From positions 2,108,001-2,172,000 of the forward strand of contig NZ_CP089214.1 in NCBI RefSeq assembly GCF_021183625.1: 64,000 bases of DNA, in the 5' to 3' direction. Made by a program: the position numbers and the translations under genes. Each line of letters starts with the position of its first letter. The first letter of the stretch is position 1. Positions 9,144 to 18,123 of the stretch are shown one piece after another. The stretch comes from Nocardia asteroides. GTDB taxonomy: Bacteria; Actinomycetota; Actinomycetes; Mycobacteriales; Mycobacteriaceae. The notes under the pieces are model-generated. The model worked only from the letters and a program-made list of their open reading frames with translations, was not told the DNA's origin and did no database searches.

Positions 9144-11992
9144 CGCGCGAACTCCTTGGTCTCGGCGGCATTCCAGAGCCGGGCGTAGCGGCCGTCGGTG
9201 GCGAGCAGTTCGGGGTGCGTCCCGCTCTCGGCGATCCGGCCGCCGTCAAGCACGACGATCCGGTCGGCCTCGGTGACGGTGCGCAGCCGGTGCGCGATCA
9301 CCAGCACGGTGCGCCCGGCGGCGAGCCGGTCCAGCGCCCGCTGCACCAGGTACTCCGACTCCGGGTCGGCGAAGGCGGTGGCCTCGTCCAGGATCAGCAC
9401 CGGGGTGTCGGCGAGCAACGCCCGCGCGATGGTGAGCCGCTGCCGTTCGCCGCCGGAGAGCGCGGTGTCCGCGCCGAGCACGGTGTCGTACCCCTGCGGC
9501 AGCCGCAGGATCCGGTCGTGCAGCTGGGCGTCGCGGGCGGCCTGTTCGACCGCGGCGGCGTCGGCGTCGGGCACCGCGAGCGCGATGTTCTCCCGAACCG
9601 TCCCGTGCACCAGCTGGGCGTCCTGGAAGACGAAGCCGACCCGGGTGTACAGCTCCTCCGGGGTGAGGCAGGCGATATCCCGGCCGCCGACCCGGATCTC
9701 GCCGGACCCGAGGTCGTGGAAGCGGGCGAGCAGCGCGGCCAGCGTCGACTTGCCCGCGCCCGACGGGCCGACGAGCGCGGTCACGGTGCCCGGCTCCAGC
9801 GTGAGCGAGACATTCTCGACCACGGGAACGCCTGCCCGGTAGCCGAAGGTCACGTCGTCGAAGACCACCCGGCCCGCCGGCTCCGGCCGCTCGGTGCCGC
9901 CCGCGCGCACCTCGAGCGCGGGTTCGTCGAGCGTGATCTGGATGTCGCGCGCGGCGAGGTTGCCCTCGCGCAGCCCGGAGAGGCCGTAGCCGATGCTCAG
10001 CAGCCGGGAGCCGAAGGTGGTGCCGAGGAAGAGGAAGGGGAGCAGGTCGACCGGGTCCAGCCGGTCGGTGGTGATCAGCGCGGTGCCCGCGACGGCGATC
10101 AGCCAGAGGAAGGTGACCGGGCGGGTGATCAGGTCCATCAGCGACTTCTTGCCGACGAACGGGCGCTGCCAGCCGTCCAGGAAGGCGATGTAGCCATCCA
10201 GGCTGCGCCGGAACGGGGAGGCCGCGGCGCCGCCGAAGACCCGGATCACCGGCTGGCCGTCCAGGTACGAGGTGGCCTCGGCGTTCATCCGCTCGGCCCA
10301 GCGCTGCGACTGCACGATCTTCGGCCCGGACTGGGCCATCATGGTCAGCATGGTGAGCACGGCGCCGAGCACCGGGATCAGCAGGATCAGCCCGAGCCGC
10401 CAGTCCACCCAGAACAGGTAGCCGAGCACCGCCAGCGGGGCGACCACCGCGGCGACGGCGTCGGTGACGGCGTGCGTCACCAGGTAGTGCAGCGACAGCG
10501 TGCTCCCGGTGACCAGCTTGCTCACCTGGCCCGAGCTGCGCGCGGTGAACCAGCCGAGCGGGAGCCGCGCGAGCGTGCCGAGCAGCCGGGCGCGCAGGTC
10601 GCGGCCGAAGCGGGCGTCGACCGCGTGCAGCCAGAGTTGCAGCGCCGACTCCAGCAGGGTGCCCGCGCCGAACAGGGCGAGCGCCCAGAGGCCGAGCGAC
10701 CACAGCGTGCCGGAGCCGCTGCCTGCCAGCAGGTTCCTGGCCAGTTCGACCAGCAGCACGTAGGGGGCGAGCTGGAGCAGGGTCAGCACCACCTGCAGCA
10801 CGCCCGCGACGATCAGCTTGGGCCGGATCTCGGCGAACAGCCTGCTACCGGCCTGCGAACGCCAGCGTCCGGGGGTGGGCGGCGCGGGCGCCGCACCGGA
10901 GACGGTGCCCGGCACGGCCGCCGTCGACGCGGCGGCGGCGTTCCCGCCGTTCGCGGCAGCGGTCACGGTCGCGGCGACATCGGTCCCGGCGGTAGCGGTC
11001 CCGGCGGTAGCGGTCCCGGCGGTAGCGGACCCGGCGGTAGCGGACCCGGCGGTAGCGGACCCGGCAGCAGCGGCAGCGGCGGACCCGGCAGCAGCGGCAG
11101 CGGCGGACCCGGCAGCAGCGGCAGCGGCGGACCCGGCAGCAGCGGCAGCGGCGGTCCCGGCAGCGCCGGCGGCCGTCGTGCGCACGGTACGGGGGGCCGC
11201 GTCCGCGGCGGGCGCGGCACCCGCCCGCTCGGCGTCCCGCTCGGCGGCGTCCCGCTCCTTGCCCATGGCCCGGCCGTGCACCCAGTACGCCTGGGCGTAG
11301 ATGTCGGTCTTGGGGAAACCGAACTCCTTGAGCCGGCTCCGGACGTGCTTGAGCGAGGCCGATTCCGGCCCGGCCCAGCAGTACCAGTCCGCCCAGTCAC
11401 GGGTCTCCAGCGCCTCGGCGAGCGCCGACTCCGAGCTGCGCGGCACCCAGTGCACCCGGGCCAGCGGGTGCGGGGTGAGCGGGATGAGCAGGTCGTCGTC
11501 GTGGTGCCGCTCCAGGTACACCTCGACGGCGACCTGCGGCGGTACCGCGGCCAGGATGGTGTTGATCGCCGGAATCGAGGCCGAGTCGCCGACCAGCAGA
11601 TACCCGGCGGGCAGGTCGTCGCCGACGCTGAAGTTCTTGGAGCCGAACGAGGTGACCTCGATGGTCTCGCCCCCGGTCACCCGCATCGCCCAGGCGGACG
11701 CGGGCCCGGCAGGCTCGTGCAGCACGAAATCGACCGCGAAGCGCCCGGTCTCGGGCTCCGCCTCGGCGATCGTGTACCCGCGCTGGAACTCGCTCTCCGA
11801 CCCCGCCGGATCCGGGAACCAGAACCGCAGCCAGGCGGTCGGCTCCACGCTGATCTCGGCGAAGAGCGTGGGCGCGGTCAGCCAGACGCGGAGCAGCCGC
11901 GGGGTGGTCTGCTCGGTGCCGAGCACCGTCGCGGTGTGGTAAACCACGCCGAAGCCGCGGAGCACCGCACCCTGGAAACCTCTGCGAGCCAT
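9140..11992 (-). CDS. irtA: IrtA-like: siderophore-interaction (SIP) domain fused to ABC half transporter
   Basis: A 950-residue protein. Residues 1-245 are a SIP/ViuB ferric-siderophore reductase domain with the flavin-binding RGYTIAE and GDSASIPAI. About residues 246-385 are a low-complexity Ala/Gly/Ser/Thr linker built of DNA tandem repeats. About residues 395-690 are membrane segments, and 715-945 an ATPase domain ([29 protein letters not shown]). M. tuberculosis IrtA has the same SIP-TMD-NBD order; the long repeat linker is not part of that family plan. ATG 11992 has an AAAGGA site upstream and starts 10 bp after the ABC-2 permease stop. The stop overlaps irtB. Predicted role: import of the ferric siderophore and release of iron by flavin-dependent reduction at the cytoplasmic face. 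Confidence 0.92.
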   Translation of the reverse strand: MARRGFQGAVLRGFGVVYHTATVLGTEQTTPRLLRVWLTAPTLFAEISVEPTAWLRFWFPDPAGSESEFQRGYTIAEAEPETGRFAVDFVLHEPAGPASAWAMRVTGGETIEVTSFGSKNFSVGDDLPAGYLLVGDSASIPAINTILAAVPPQVAVEVYLERHHDDDLLIPLTPHPLARVHWVPRSSESALAEALETRDWADWYCWAGPESASLKHVRSRLKEFGFPKTDIYAQAYWVHGRAMGKERDAAERDAERAGAAPAADAAPRTVRTTAAGAAGTAAAAAAGSAAAAAAGSAAAAAAGSAAAAAAGSATAGSATAGSATAGTATAGTATAGTDVAATVTAAANGGNAAAASTAAVPGTVSGAAPAPPTPGRWRSQAGSRLFAEIRPKLIVAGVLQVVLTLLQLAPYVLLVELARNLLAGSGSGTLWSLGLWALALFGAGTLLESALQLWLHAVDARFGRDLRARLLGTLARLPLGWFTARSSGQVSKLVTGSTLSLHYLVTHAVTDAVAAVVAPLAVLGYLFWVDWRLGLILLIPVLGAVLTMLTMMAQSGPKIVQSQRWAERMNAEATSYLDGQPVIRVFGGAAASPFRRSLDGYIAFLDGWQRPFVGKKSLMDLITRPVTFLWLIAVAGTALITTDRLDPVDLLPFLFLGTTFGSRLLSIGYGLSGLREGNLAARDIQITLDEPALEVRAGGTERPEPAGRVVFDDVTFGYRAGVPVVENVSLTLEPGTVTALVGPSGAGKSTLAALLARFHDLGSGEIRVGGRDIACLTPEELYTRVGFVFQDAQLVHGTVRENIALAVPDADAAAVEQAARDAQLHDRILRLPQGYDTVLGADTALSGGERQRLTIARALLADTPVLILDEATAFADPESEYLVQRALDRLAAGRTVLVIAHRLRTVTEADRIVVLDGGRIAESGTHPELLATDGRYARLWNAAETKEFAR
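10982..11152. repeat. Two-phase coding tandem repeat in the irtA linker (5 x 15 bp, then 4 x 24 bp)
   Basis: Five 15-bp units (10982-11056, differing only at one T/A position) are followed by four identical 24-bp units (11057-11152). On the coding strand the 24-bp units give AAAAAAGS and the 15-bp units give ATAGS or ATAGT, residues about 281-337. Near-identity of the units points to recent replication slippage, so copy number is likely to vary between strains. Confidence 0.95.
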
Positions 11993-12002
11993 GCCGTTTC
12001 CT

Positions 12003-12788
12003 TTACTGGTCGTTCTGCACGTCGGCGCGGGTGAGCCGCACGGTCCCGGCGGCGAAGATCGCGACGCAGATGGCGGCGAAGTAGAGCAGCGAGCCGTTCT
12101 GCCCGCCGAAGGCGCTGTCGAAGGTGGCCATCTGCCCGACCCCGAGCTCCCCGTTCTTGAACGGCGAGAGCTGCTGCAGCGTGATCCCGAGGTCGCCGGG
12201 CACGAAGGTGACGAAGGTTTCCACCCCGAACTTCCAGAGCAGCACGATCATCACCACCAGCCCCGGCTTCGGCAGCAGCGCGGCGAGCCCGAGCCCGAGC
12301 GCGCAGACCAGCACCGTGAAGAACGGGATGCCGAGCCAGAGCCGGATGCCGTCGGCGGAGAGGATGTCGACCCGCCCCCAGATCTCCGGGAACAGCAGCG
12401 GGAACCCGCCGAGCATGATCAGCGTGGTGAGCGCGGCGGTGACCGCGCCGATCAGCCCGTACACCACCAGCTTCGCCACCGGGAGCAGCCAGCGCCGCGG
12501 CTGGATCCGGAAGACGATCTGCGCGGTGTCGTCCTTGAACTCACCGGCCAGCGCGGAGACCGCGCCGACCATGAGGATGAAGGTGGAGAAGACCAGGATC
12601 CAGTAGGCGGCGTTGTCGGTGTCCATGCCACCGCCGCCGTTGAGCTGGTTGGACTCCACGGCTTTTGCGATGCCGAAGTTGAGCAGGGTGGGGATCAGCA
12701 CGGCGAGCGGGAGCACCGTGTACCAGAGCGGGCTGCGCCGGGAGAGCTTGGCGAACTCGCTGCGCACCGCGTTCATCAGGAGGGTCAC
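12003..12788 (-). CDS. ABC-2 type transporter permease
   Basis: A 261-residue membrane protein with about six hydrophobic segments (for example residues 20-40, 60-80, 110-135, 150-170 and near the C-terminus at 235-255). It starts [18 protein letters not shown] after a short VTLL. I chose GTG 12788 because it overlaps the stop of the upstream ATPase gene (GTGA); ATG 12776 is an in-frame alternative. It pairs with the adjacent DrrA-like ATPase. Such pairs export lipids, antibiotics or peptides. The location at the head of the siderophore locus makes siderophore export the natural guess, but nothing in the sequence fixes the cargo. Confidence 0.82.
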   Translation of the reverse strand: MTLLMNAVRSEFAKLSRRSPLWYTVLPLAVLIPTLLNFGIAKAVESNQLNGGGGMDTDNAAYWILVFSTFILMVGAVSALAGEFKDDTAQIVFRIQPRRWLLPVAKLVVYGLIGAVTAALTTLIMLGGFPLLFPEIWGRVDILSADGIRLWLGIPFFTVLVCALGLGLAALLPKPGLVVMIVLLWKFGVETFVTFVPGDLGITLQQLSPFKNGELGVGQMATFDSAFGGQNGSLLYFAAICVAIFAAGTVRLTRADVQNDQ

Positions 12789-13522
12789 GGCCGCGCTCCG
12801 CTCGCCGCGTACTCCACGCTGCCCCTGGTGATCTCCAGGTAGGCGGCCTCCAGCGGGCGCTCTCCGGAGCCGCGGGCGACGGTCTCGTCCCGGCTCGCGT
12901 CCCAGAGCACCGCGCCTGCGCCCATGACCACGATCCTGGTGCCGGTGATCGCCACCTCGGTGAGGTCGTGCGAGGCGACGAGCAGGCAGGTGCCGTCGGC
13001 CGCGAGCCCGGTGAGCAGCTCGCGCAGCCACAGCGTTCCCTCGACGTCGAGGCCGTTGGCGGGCTCGTCCAGCACGATGGTGCCCGGCTCGCCGAGCAGC
13101 GCCGCGGCGATACCGAGCCGCTGCAGCATGCCGTAGGAGAACCGGCCCACCGGACGTTTCGCGGCCGGGCCGAGCCCGACCCGCTCCAGCAGCGCGCCGA
13201 CATCGGCGCGCCGGAGCCCGCCGAGCGCGGCCTGCCAGCGCAGGTGCTGCTCGGCGGTGTGCCGCGGGTTGCGCGCGAAGGCGCCGAGGGCGAAGCCGAT
13301 GGTGCCGAGCGTGCTCGCCAGCTCCGGCAGCCCCTTCCCGTCGATCCGGATCCGCCCGGCGTCCGGGCGGACCAGGCCGGCGATCATCCGCATGACCGTG
13401 GTCTTCCCGGCGCCGTTCGGCCCGAGCAGGTAGGTGATCGCCCCGTCCTCGGCGGTGAAGCTCACCTCCCCGACGGCAACCCGGTCACCGAACTTCCTGG
13501 TGACGCCCTCGACGCTGATCAT
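12785..13522 (-). CDS. ABC transporter ATP-binding protein (DrrA-like)
   Basis: A 245-residue stand-alone nucleotide-binding domain. Walker A is LLGPNGAGKTT (about residue 32). The signature is SYGMLQR rather than LSGGQ, typical of the DrrA/ABC-2 branch. Walker B is IVLDEPANGLD. The start ATG 13522 lies 26 bp after the MTB12-like gene and the stop overlaps the permease start. It powers the ABC-2 permease encoded next. The run MTB12-like, ATPase, permease, irtA, irtB has gaps of 26 bp or less, so it reads as one operon under the iron box at 14116. Confidence 0.88.
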   Translation of the reverse strand: MISVEGVTRKFGDRVAVGEVSFTAEDGAITYLLGPNGAGKTTVMRMIAGLVRPDAGRIRIDGKGLPELASTLGTIGFALGAFARNPRHTAEQHLRWQAALGGLRRADVGALLERVGLGPAAKRPVGRFSYGMLQRLGIAAALLGEPGTIVLDEPANGLDVEGTLWLRELLTGLAADGTCLLVASHDLTEVAITGTRIVVMGAGAVLWDASRDETVARGSGERPLEAAYLEITRGSVEYAASGARP

Positions 13523-13548
13523 GTCGCGGCCCCGCGCTCGCTAGCGGC

Positions 13549-14034
13549 TCAGTAGCCGAAGCTCGGGTTGCCCGCGCACTGGAGCTGCTGGCAGATCCGC
13601 TTCCAGTCGAACTTCCAGAGCCCGGCGTCCCGGATGAAGTGGTAGGTGGTTGTCTGCGCCGGGATGCCCGCCATCAGGCCGTGCACGGTGACCGAGAGGG
13701 TGTTGCCGTCGGTCTGCACCGGGCCGATAGCGCGGCCCTGCAGCGAGAAGAAGTCCATGGTCCGGCTGTACTGCATGACCTTCTCCAGCTCGGCGCGCGC
13801 GCCGGGGCCGTTGTAGCTCACCTCGACCTTGGGGTCGATGCCGATGTTCGGATTCCAGAAGGCCGCGAACGCACGCTCCAGTTGATCCAGGCTCGGCTGC
13901 TCCGCACGCACGTACAGATCGCCCGCCTTGGCGTCGCGGATCGAGACATCCGCGCTCGCCGGCGCCGCGGCCAGCAGGAGACTCACCACAATTGCGGCAA
14001 ATAGGACGACACTGGCCTTGATCGACTTGACCAT
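13549..14034 (-). CDS. Secreted MTB12-like (low molecular weight antigen) protein
   Basis: A 161-residue protein with a signal peptide: basic MVKSIK, hydrophobic core VVLFAAIVVSLLLAAA and cleavage after PASA (about residue 28). The mature part resembles the C-terminal fold of mycobacterial MTB12 (PSLDQLERAFAAFWNP, then VEVSYNGPGARAELE). Two late cysteines (ICQQLQC) may form a disulphide. ATG 14034 is preferred over ATG 14076 because GGAAGG lies 7 bases upstream and the signal peptide begins there. It is the first gene behind an iron box. The function of MTB12-like proteins is unknown to me; iron control hints at a role outside the membrane in siderophore or haem handling. Confidence 0.82.
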   Translation of the reverse strand: MVKSIKASVVLFAAIVVSLLLAAAPASADVSIRDAKAGDLYVRAEQPSLDQLERAFAAFWNPNIGIDPKVEVSYNGPGARAELEKVMQYSRTMDFFSLQGRAIGPVQTDGNTLSVTVHGLMAGIPAQTTTYHFIRDAGLWKFDWKRICQQLQCAGNPSFGY

Positions 14035-14115
14035 GACACACCTTCCGACGGTCCCGAGAGGGAGAGGCGGTGCCACACGCAGCCGCCGAACGTTGCCAAC
14101 GATAACCGCGGAAAG

Positions 14116-14134
14116 TTTGGTAAGTCAAACCTAA
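14116..14134 (-). promoter_or_regulatory. Putative IdeR iron box upstream of the transport operon
   Basis: On the minus strand TTAGGTTTGACTTACCAAA matches TTAGGTTAGGCTAACCTAA at 15 of 19 positions. It lies 81 bp upstream of the MTB12-like start. In iron-replete cells IdeR would bind here and repress the MTB12-ABC-irtAB operon. The surrounding 14100-14160 stretch is clearly AT-richer than the genes on either side, as expected for a promoter. Confidence 0.7.
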
Positions 14135-14268
14135 GTTTTGAGTCGGTCAAGCCGGAGTAAAGGTGCCCAGCGCTTGCCCAGCACTCCGGGGTACGGGTGA
14201 AAGTGCGTGGTGGCGGGTTCGGTTCGGGTGCGAACGCCGAGTGGCGGCATCCATCCGGCAAGCGGTGG

Positions 14269-15315
14269 TCAGTCGGCCAGCAGGACGCCGGCCCAGCGGT
14301 CGGCGTCGAGGAGGACCGCGGCGGGAAGCCCGGTGGCCGCGGCGAGGGCGCCCGGGTGCAGCCGGTCGTAGGCGCGGCCCGCGGCGGTGGCGGCGGCCGG
14401 GGGCAGCAGCAGCCAGTCGGCGGCGAGCCGGGTCGGATTCCAGCGCGGCGTCGCGTGCCCGGCGTCCTCGGTGACGTCGAGCATGCGGTGCCTGCGCAGC
14501 CCGCGCCAGAGCTCCCCCCACCGATCGAAACCGGTTGTCGCCGAGGTGCTTTCGGGGATCAACGGCCGCGGCAGCTGCGCGGCCCGCACCAGCGCGAGCA
14601 CCGGCAGCCCGAAGGCGCGGGCGAACTGCAGGCGGCGGGCGCCGTCGCCGCGCAGCTCGTAGACCGGGCCTGCCGGGCCCTCGACCCGCACCAGCCGGAT
14701 CGGCCTGGCGCCGCCGCCGAGCAGGAAATCGTCCATCCAGGAGCGGAGTTCGGGCTCGGTCTCCGCGACGCGCAGGGTGCGGCAGAAGCCCGCGAGTGAC
14801 CAGCGGTCGTCGTCGGTCAGCGCGCGGGCGCGGCCGGGGACGGCGAGCACGGTGCGCGGGTCGACCCAGTCCAGGCTCTGCGCGCCTGCCCGCGGGCCGT
14901 CGGCGGGGACGTAGGGCACCGGCGGGGTGCCGTCGAAGACCGCGAGCCGCTCCACCAGCGGCGCCGCCGCGTCCACCTCCGCGATGCTGGCGTACAGCCA
15001 GTCCCTGAGCTCGGGTTCGCCCGCCGGGATCCGGTCGCGGAGCTGCCCGAGCCCGGCGCGCAGCGTGTCGCGCTGCGGGCGGTCGGCGGCGGCGCGCAGC
15101 AGCCGGGGCCAGCCGGGGTCCTGGTCGAGGTGCCCGGCGCGCACGTGGTCGAGGTCGGCGGGCGCGGGGGCGAGGGAGACGACGGGGCCGGTGGTGGCGG
15201 TGGCGCCGTAGCGGCGCAGCAGGGTCGCCATGTCCTCGACGGTCGGCGCCCAGCCGCGCACCACCCGCTCCCCCACGCGCGCCTCGAAGACGCCTCGGAC
15301 GTCACGCCACAGCAT
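14269..15315 (-). CDS. Hypothetical protein, overlaps the end of alkB
   Basis: A 348-residue protein I do not recognise. It starts MLWRDVRGVFEARVGERVV at ATG 15315, 14 bp inside the end of the AlkB gene. No signal peptide or membrane segment is obvious. It is rich in Ala, Arg, Leu and Asp, with tryptophan-containing stretches (GFDRWGELWRGLRRH). Codon use is the normal C-ending pattern of the region, unlike most of the AlkB gene. The overlap implies co-translation with the alkane monooxygenase. No function can be assigned. Confidence 0.65.
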   Translation of the reverse strand: MLWRDVRGVFEARVGERVVRGWAPTVEDMATLLRRYGATATTGPVVSLAPAPADLDHVRAGHLDQDPGWPRLLRAAADRPQRDTLRAGLGQLRDRIPAGEPELRDWLYASIAEVDAAAPLVERLAVFDGTPPVPYVPADGPRAGAQSLDWVDPRTVLAVPGRARALTDDDRWSLAGFCRTLRVAETEPELRSWMDDFLLGGGARPIRLVRVEGPAGPVYELRGDGARRLQFARAFGLPVLALVRAAQLPRPLIPESTSATTGFDRWGELWRGLRRHRMLDVTEDAGHATPRWNPTRLAADWLLLPPAAATAAGRAYDRLHPGALAAATGLPAAVLLDADRWAGVLLAD

Positions 15316-16444
15316 CGGCGGGCTCCGCGAGCCGGATCCGGGCGCCGGGGCGCAGGTTGGTCCTGGTGATGTCGCCGCCGTAATGAGCAAGGACCCGCTG
15401 GTCCATGACCCGCCGCCACAACGGCGGGAACGCCGCGAACACGATCATCGACGCATACCCCGCAGGCAACTGCGGCGCCACCTCCGAAGTCCGCAACGTC
15501 TGATACCGCCGCCCCGGATTCGCATGATGATCACTGTGCCGCTGCAGATGGAACAAGAAAATATTCGTCACCAGACGATCACTGTTCCACGAATCCCGCG
15601 GCGAACACCGCGCCCACCGACCATCCGGACGCCGCTCCCGCAACAACCCGTAATGCTCCACATAATTCACCGTCTCCAACAACGCCGCACCGATCACCGC
15701 CTGCAACAGCAACCACGGCAACACCCCCCACCCGAACGCCACCACCAGACCACCGAACAACACCACCGTCATCGACCACGCCTGCAAAACATGGTTCCGC
15801 GGCGACCACCAACCCACACCCCGCCGCGCCAGCCGCTCCCGCTCGATCCGGATCGCCGACCGGAAACCACCCGAGACAGAGCGCGGCAGGAACGCGTACA
15901 GCGACTCCCCCAACCGGGCACTCGCCGGATCCTCCGGCGTCGCGACCCGCACGTGATGGCCCCGGTTGTGCTCGACGAAGAAATGCCCGTACCCCGACTG
16001 CGCCAGCGCGATCTTGGCCAGCCACCGCTCCAGATGCTCGACCCGATGCCCCAGCTCGTGCGCGGCATTGATCCCGATACCGGAGACCAAACCGAGAGTC
16101 GTGGCGAGCCCGAACTTGTCGAGCACGCTCAACTCCGAACCAGCCCACATCCAGCAGGCGATCAACAACCCCACCATCTGGATCGGCAGGAACAGATACG
16201 TACACCACCGGTAATACCGATCCGCCGACAACCGCTCATAGTCCTCGTCACGCGGATTCGACCCGTCCTCCCCGACCAGCCAATCCAACACCGGAATCGC
16301 CACCAGCACGATGAACGGCCCGATCCACCAGAACACCGCCCACCCCGTCTGCAACACCAGCTGCGACGGCAACAGCGCCGATGCGGGAGCGATCAACCCG
16401 AGAACCCACAGGGGCCGCTTCGGATCAACACCCGTACGGGTCAC
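15302..16444 (-). CDS. alkB: Alkane 1-monooxygenase (AlkB), membrane non-haem di-iron
   Basis: A 380-residue integral membrane hydroxylase that oxidises the terminal carbon of medium to long alkanes using rubredoxin electrons (family knowledge). The di-iron histidine motifs are visible: HELGH (129-133), EHNRGHH (158-164) and LQRHSDHH (about 306-313), plus the AlkB signature NYVEHYGLLRE. About five hydrophobic segments are present. GTG 16444 has a GAGGTG site upstream. Rubredoxin genes often follow alkB in this group but are absent here. Codon use is odd: over about 15415-16440 most leucines are TTG and Ala/Val end in G, while the last ~35 codons return to the local C-ending style. This suggests a transferred or recombined segment. 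Confidence 0.95.
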   Translation of the reverse strand: MTRTGVDPKRPLWVLGLIAPASALLPSQLVLQTGWAVFWWIGPFIVLVAIPVLDWLVGEDGSNPRDEDYERLSADRYYRWCTYLFLPIQMVGLLIACWMWAGSELSVLDKFGLATTLGLVSGIGINAAHELGHRVEHLERWLAKIALAQSGYGHFFVEHNRGHHVRVATPEDPASARLGESLYAFLPRSVSGGFRSAIRIERERLARRGVGWWSPRNHVLQAWSMTVVLFGGLVVAFGWGVLPWLLLQAVIGAALLETVNYVEHYGLLRERRPDGRWARCSPRDSWNSDRLVTNIFLFHLQRHSDHHANPGRRYQTLRTSEVAPQLPAGYASMIVFAAFPPLWRRVMDQRVLAHYGGDITRTNLRPGARIRLAEPADAVA

Positions 16445-17037
16445 GGCGGCACCTCGACAGATCCTGGAGCGACGGCACCGTCCACTCGAACGACAGCAGG
16501 GACGGCCGGCCCGAACGACGTGCCCACGTCGTTGTGCGCATCCGGGCCGACCGCGACGACCCTAAGGTTTCCGTCGCCCGTGCGGACGGTTCCCGCGATT
16601 CGCCGTCCGGGCGAGCGCGGCGGGGTCACGCCAGCTCGAAGCACGATTACCGGCGTTACAAGTTCCGGTCGATCTGGCGGGACACATCAATCCCCACTCG
16701 ACGGTGCACGTTCGATGCAGCTACCCGACCACTGATTGACTTATTCGGACTGCCCCGACACCCGGGCGCACACTGGGACCGCTCATCGCCGGGAGCTCGG
16801 CCGATGCCCATCGATCACCACCGAGCACCGCACACACCCATAGCGACACCGGCGGCGGCATGACCCAAATCTCGTCGGCAGGCAATTCCCCTGAGCAGCG
16901 GGGCAAATCGACGGCACAGTGCACCCGCATCGTGTTCTATCGTGGGCGATGTTCCGGAAGTTACGCGCGTACGCAATCCGGAGCGGAACGATTCCGCACC
17001 GAGTCTCCGACGACTCGCCGACCCCATCGGGAGCATC
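16445..17037. other. Intergenic stretch, 593 bp, no gene supported
   Basis: Lies between the divergent alkB and the small gene at 17038. Open frames here are short and lack codon bias or a ribosome site. It presumably holds the promoters for alkB (leftward) and for 17038 (rightward), but I could not pick out convincing -35/-10 elements or an operator. Confidence 0.5.
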
Positions 17038-17277
17038 GTGCATCGCAATCCGCCTTTCGATCATGACGAGTTCCGCGACCCGCGGCCACCGCTGCCCCGG
17101 CGGACCCCGAACGCGCACCGGGTACCCGCCCCCGTGGCGGCCACCTCCGACGTGGTGCTGCGCGCCGCGGACGCCGTCGCCGCCTGGGCCCGCACCCCCG
17201 AGTTCCTGGCGGAGGGCACCGACACCTGGTGGACCCCGGAGCTCGCCGACCCGGAGCCGACGCAGCGCCGGGCCTGA
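17038..17277 (+). CDS. Small hypothetical protein, 79 aa
   Basis: GTG 17038 follows GGGAG by 5 bases and opens a 79-residue frame, MHRNPPFDHDEFRDPRPPL, ending TWWTPELADPEPTQRRA. It is acidic and proline-rich, with no signal or membrane segment. An earlier in-frame ATG at 16942 exists but the added residues look random. It is followed 119 bp later by the 205-aa gene at 17397 on the same strand. Not recognised. Confidence 0.5.
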   Translation: MHRNPPFDHDEFRDPRPPLPRRTPNAHRVPAPVAATSDVVLRAADAVAAWARTPEFLAEGTDTWWTPELADPEPTQRRA

Positions 17278-17291
17278 CCGGCCGAGGCCCT

Positions 17292-17307
17292 TGTGACCCT
17301 TGTCACA
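17292..17307. promoter_or_regulatory. CRP/GlxR-type operator
   Basis: TGTGACCCTTGTCACA is an exact match to the CRP-family pattern TGTGA-N6-TCACA. It lies 90 bp upstream of the start at 17397, a usual position for activation. In actinobacteria such sites bind GlxR/Crp in response to cAMP. Confidence 0.55.
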
Positions 17308-17396
17308 GCATCGCCCTGACCGTATGGTGAGGAAGCTTTCCGTCGCCGATCAGCCCCGGCGGCCCCGGAGAGCGGAGTGCCGACGATGGAGATGCG

Positions 17397-18014
17397 ATGG
17401 GCGGTCCGGCCCCCGGTGGCAGCGTGCAGCCCATGCGCCGCATCCCCCTGTCGACCCGGACGCTGTGGGACTGGGGCCTGGAGAAGTACCGCCTCGACGT
17501 CATCGCGCTGAGCGTGGCCGACGCGGTGCAGCACGCGGGCGGGTGGCTCTTCGACCGCCGCACGGCGGGGTGGGAGGTCACCGTCCTGGTCCCCGGCGCC
17601 GCCGACGACACCCCGCTGCGCATTCTCGGCGCCGAACTCGCGAGCCTCGACCACGCGCTCGCCACCGGCGGCCGCGGCCGCACCCCGCACGCCATCGCCA
17701 TGGCGTCGGGGATCTGTCTGCGCGAGCCGCGGGCGAGCGAGGGGCTGCACCTCGCGCTGCTCGACCGCGGGCTCGAGGTGGTGGTGTGGGGCGAGTACGC
17801 CCCGCCCGCGAGCGCGAAGCTGCTCAGCCCGGTCGAGTACCGGCCCAGCCAGGCCGCACTGGCCTTCAAGACCAGGGCCATGGTGGCGGCCGGGCTCGGC
17901 GTGGCCGCCGGGCCGGTGGAGGATTTCCGCAGCGGGGTCACCGTGCACCCGCCCATCGCCACCGACCTCGGGCCCGCGGGGCCGTATCCGGCGGCGATAC
18001 CGCTGAACCGTTGA
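17397..18014 (+). CDS. Conserved hypothetical protein, 205 aa
   Basis: ATG 17397 has a GGAG site 6 bases upstream. The protein (LWDWGLEKYRLDVIALSVADAVQHAGGWLFDRRTAGWEVTVLVPG) has a globular, soluble composition without signal or membrane segments. I recognise it as the kind of protein common in Nocardia and mycobacteria but cannot name a domain. It contains a run of short alternating hydrophobic strands (HLALLDRGLEVVVWGEY). A CRP/GlxR-type site precedes it. Confidence 0.7.
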   Translation: MGGPAPGGSVQPMRRIPLSTRTLWDWGLEKYRLDVIALSVADAVQHAGGWLFDRRTAGWEVTVLVPGAADDTPLRILGAELASLDHALATGGRGRTPHAIAMASGICLREPRASEGLHLALLDRGLEVVVWGEYAPPASAKLLSPVEYRPSQAALAFKTRAMVAAGLGVAAGPVEDFRSGVTVHPPIATDLGPAGPYPAAIPLNR

Positions 18015-18049
18015 TCCGTAGACCGTGAACGGAACGTGATTCACGCTCT

Positions 18050-18079
18050 TTGAGAATGCCATTTCCGTAGTGGTAGGCT
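18050..18079 (+). promoter_or_regulatory. Probable promoter of the DUF4254/SDR pair
   Basis: TTGAGA (18050-18055) and TAGGCT (18074-18079) are separated by 18 bp and lie 45 bp upstream of the ATG at 18124. Just upstream is the short palindrome CGTGATTCACG (18035-18045), a possible operator. Confidence 0.4.
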
Positions 18080-18123
18080 ACTGTCTGTAACCCGCCGGGG
18101 GGCAGAGTCACACCGGAGTAGTC

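Noticed and set aside
10982..11152. Possible CRISPR array
   Set aside because: Units are contiguous 15- and 24-bp copies with no spacers and lie inside a coding region; no cas genes.
10960..11220. Collagen-like Gly-Ser-Pro repeat protein on the plus strand
   Set aside because: It is the antisense reading of the irtA linker repeat; the minus frame is the one continuous with SIP and ABC domains.
15230..16735. A 501-codon plus-strand frame
   Set aside because: Antisense to alkB, Pro/Arg/His/Gln-rich without domains; it is open because alkB uses G-ending codons.
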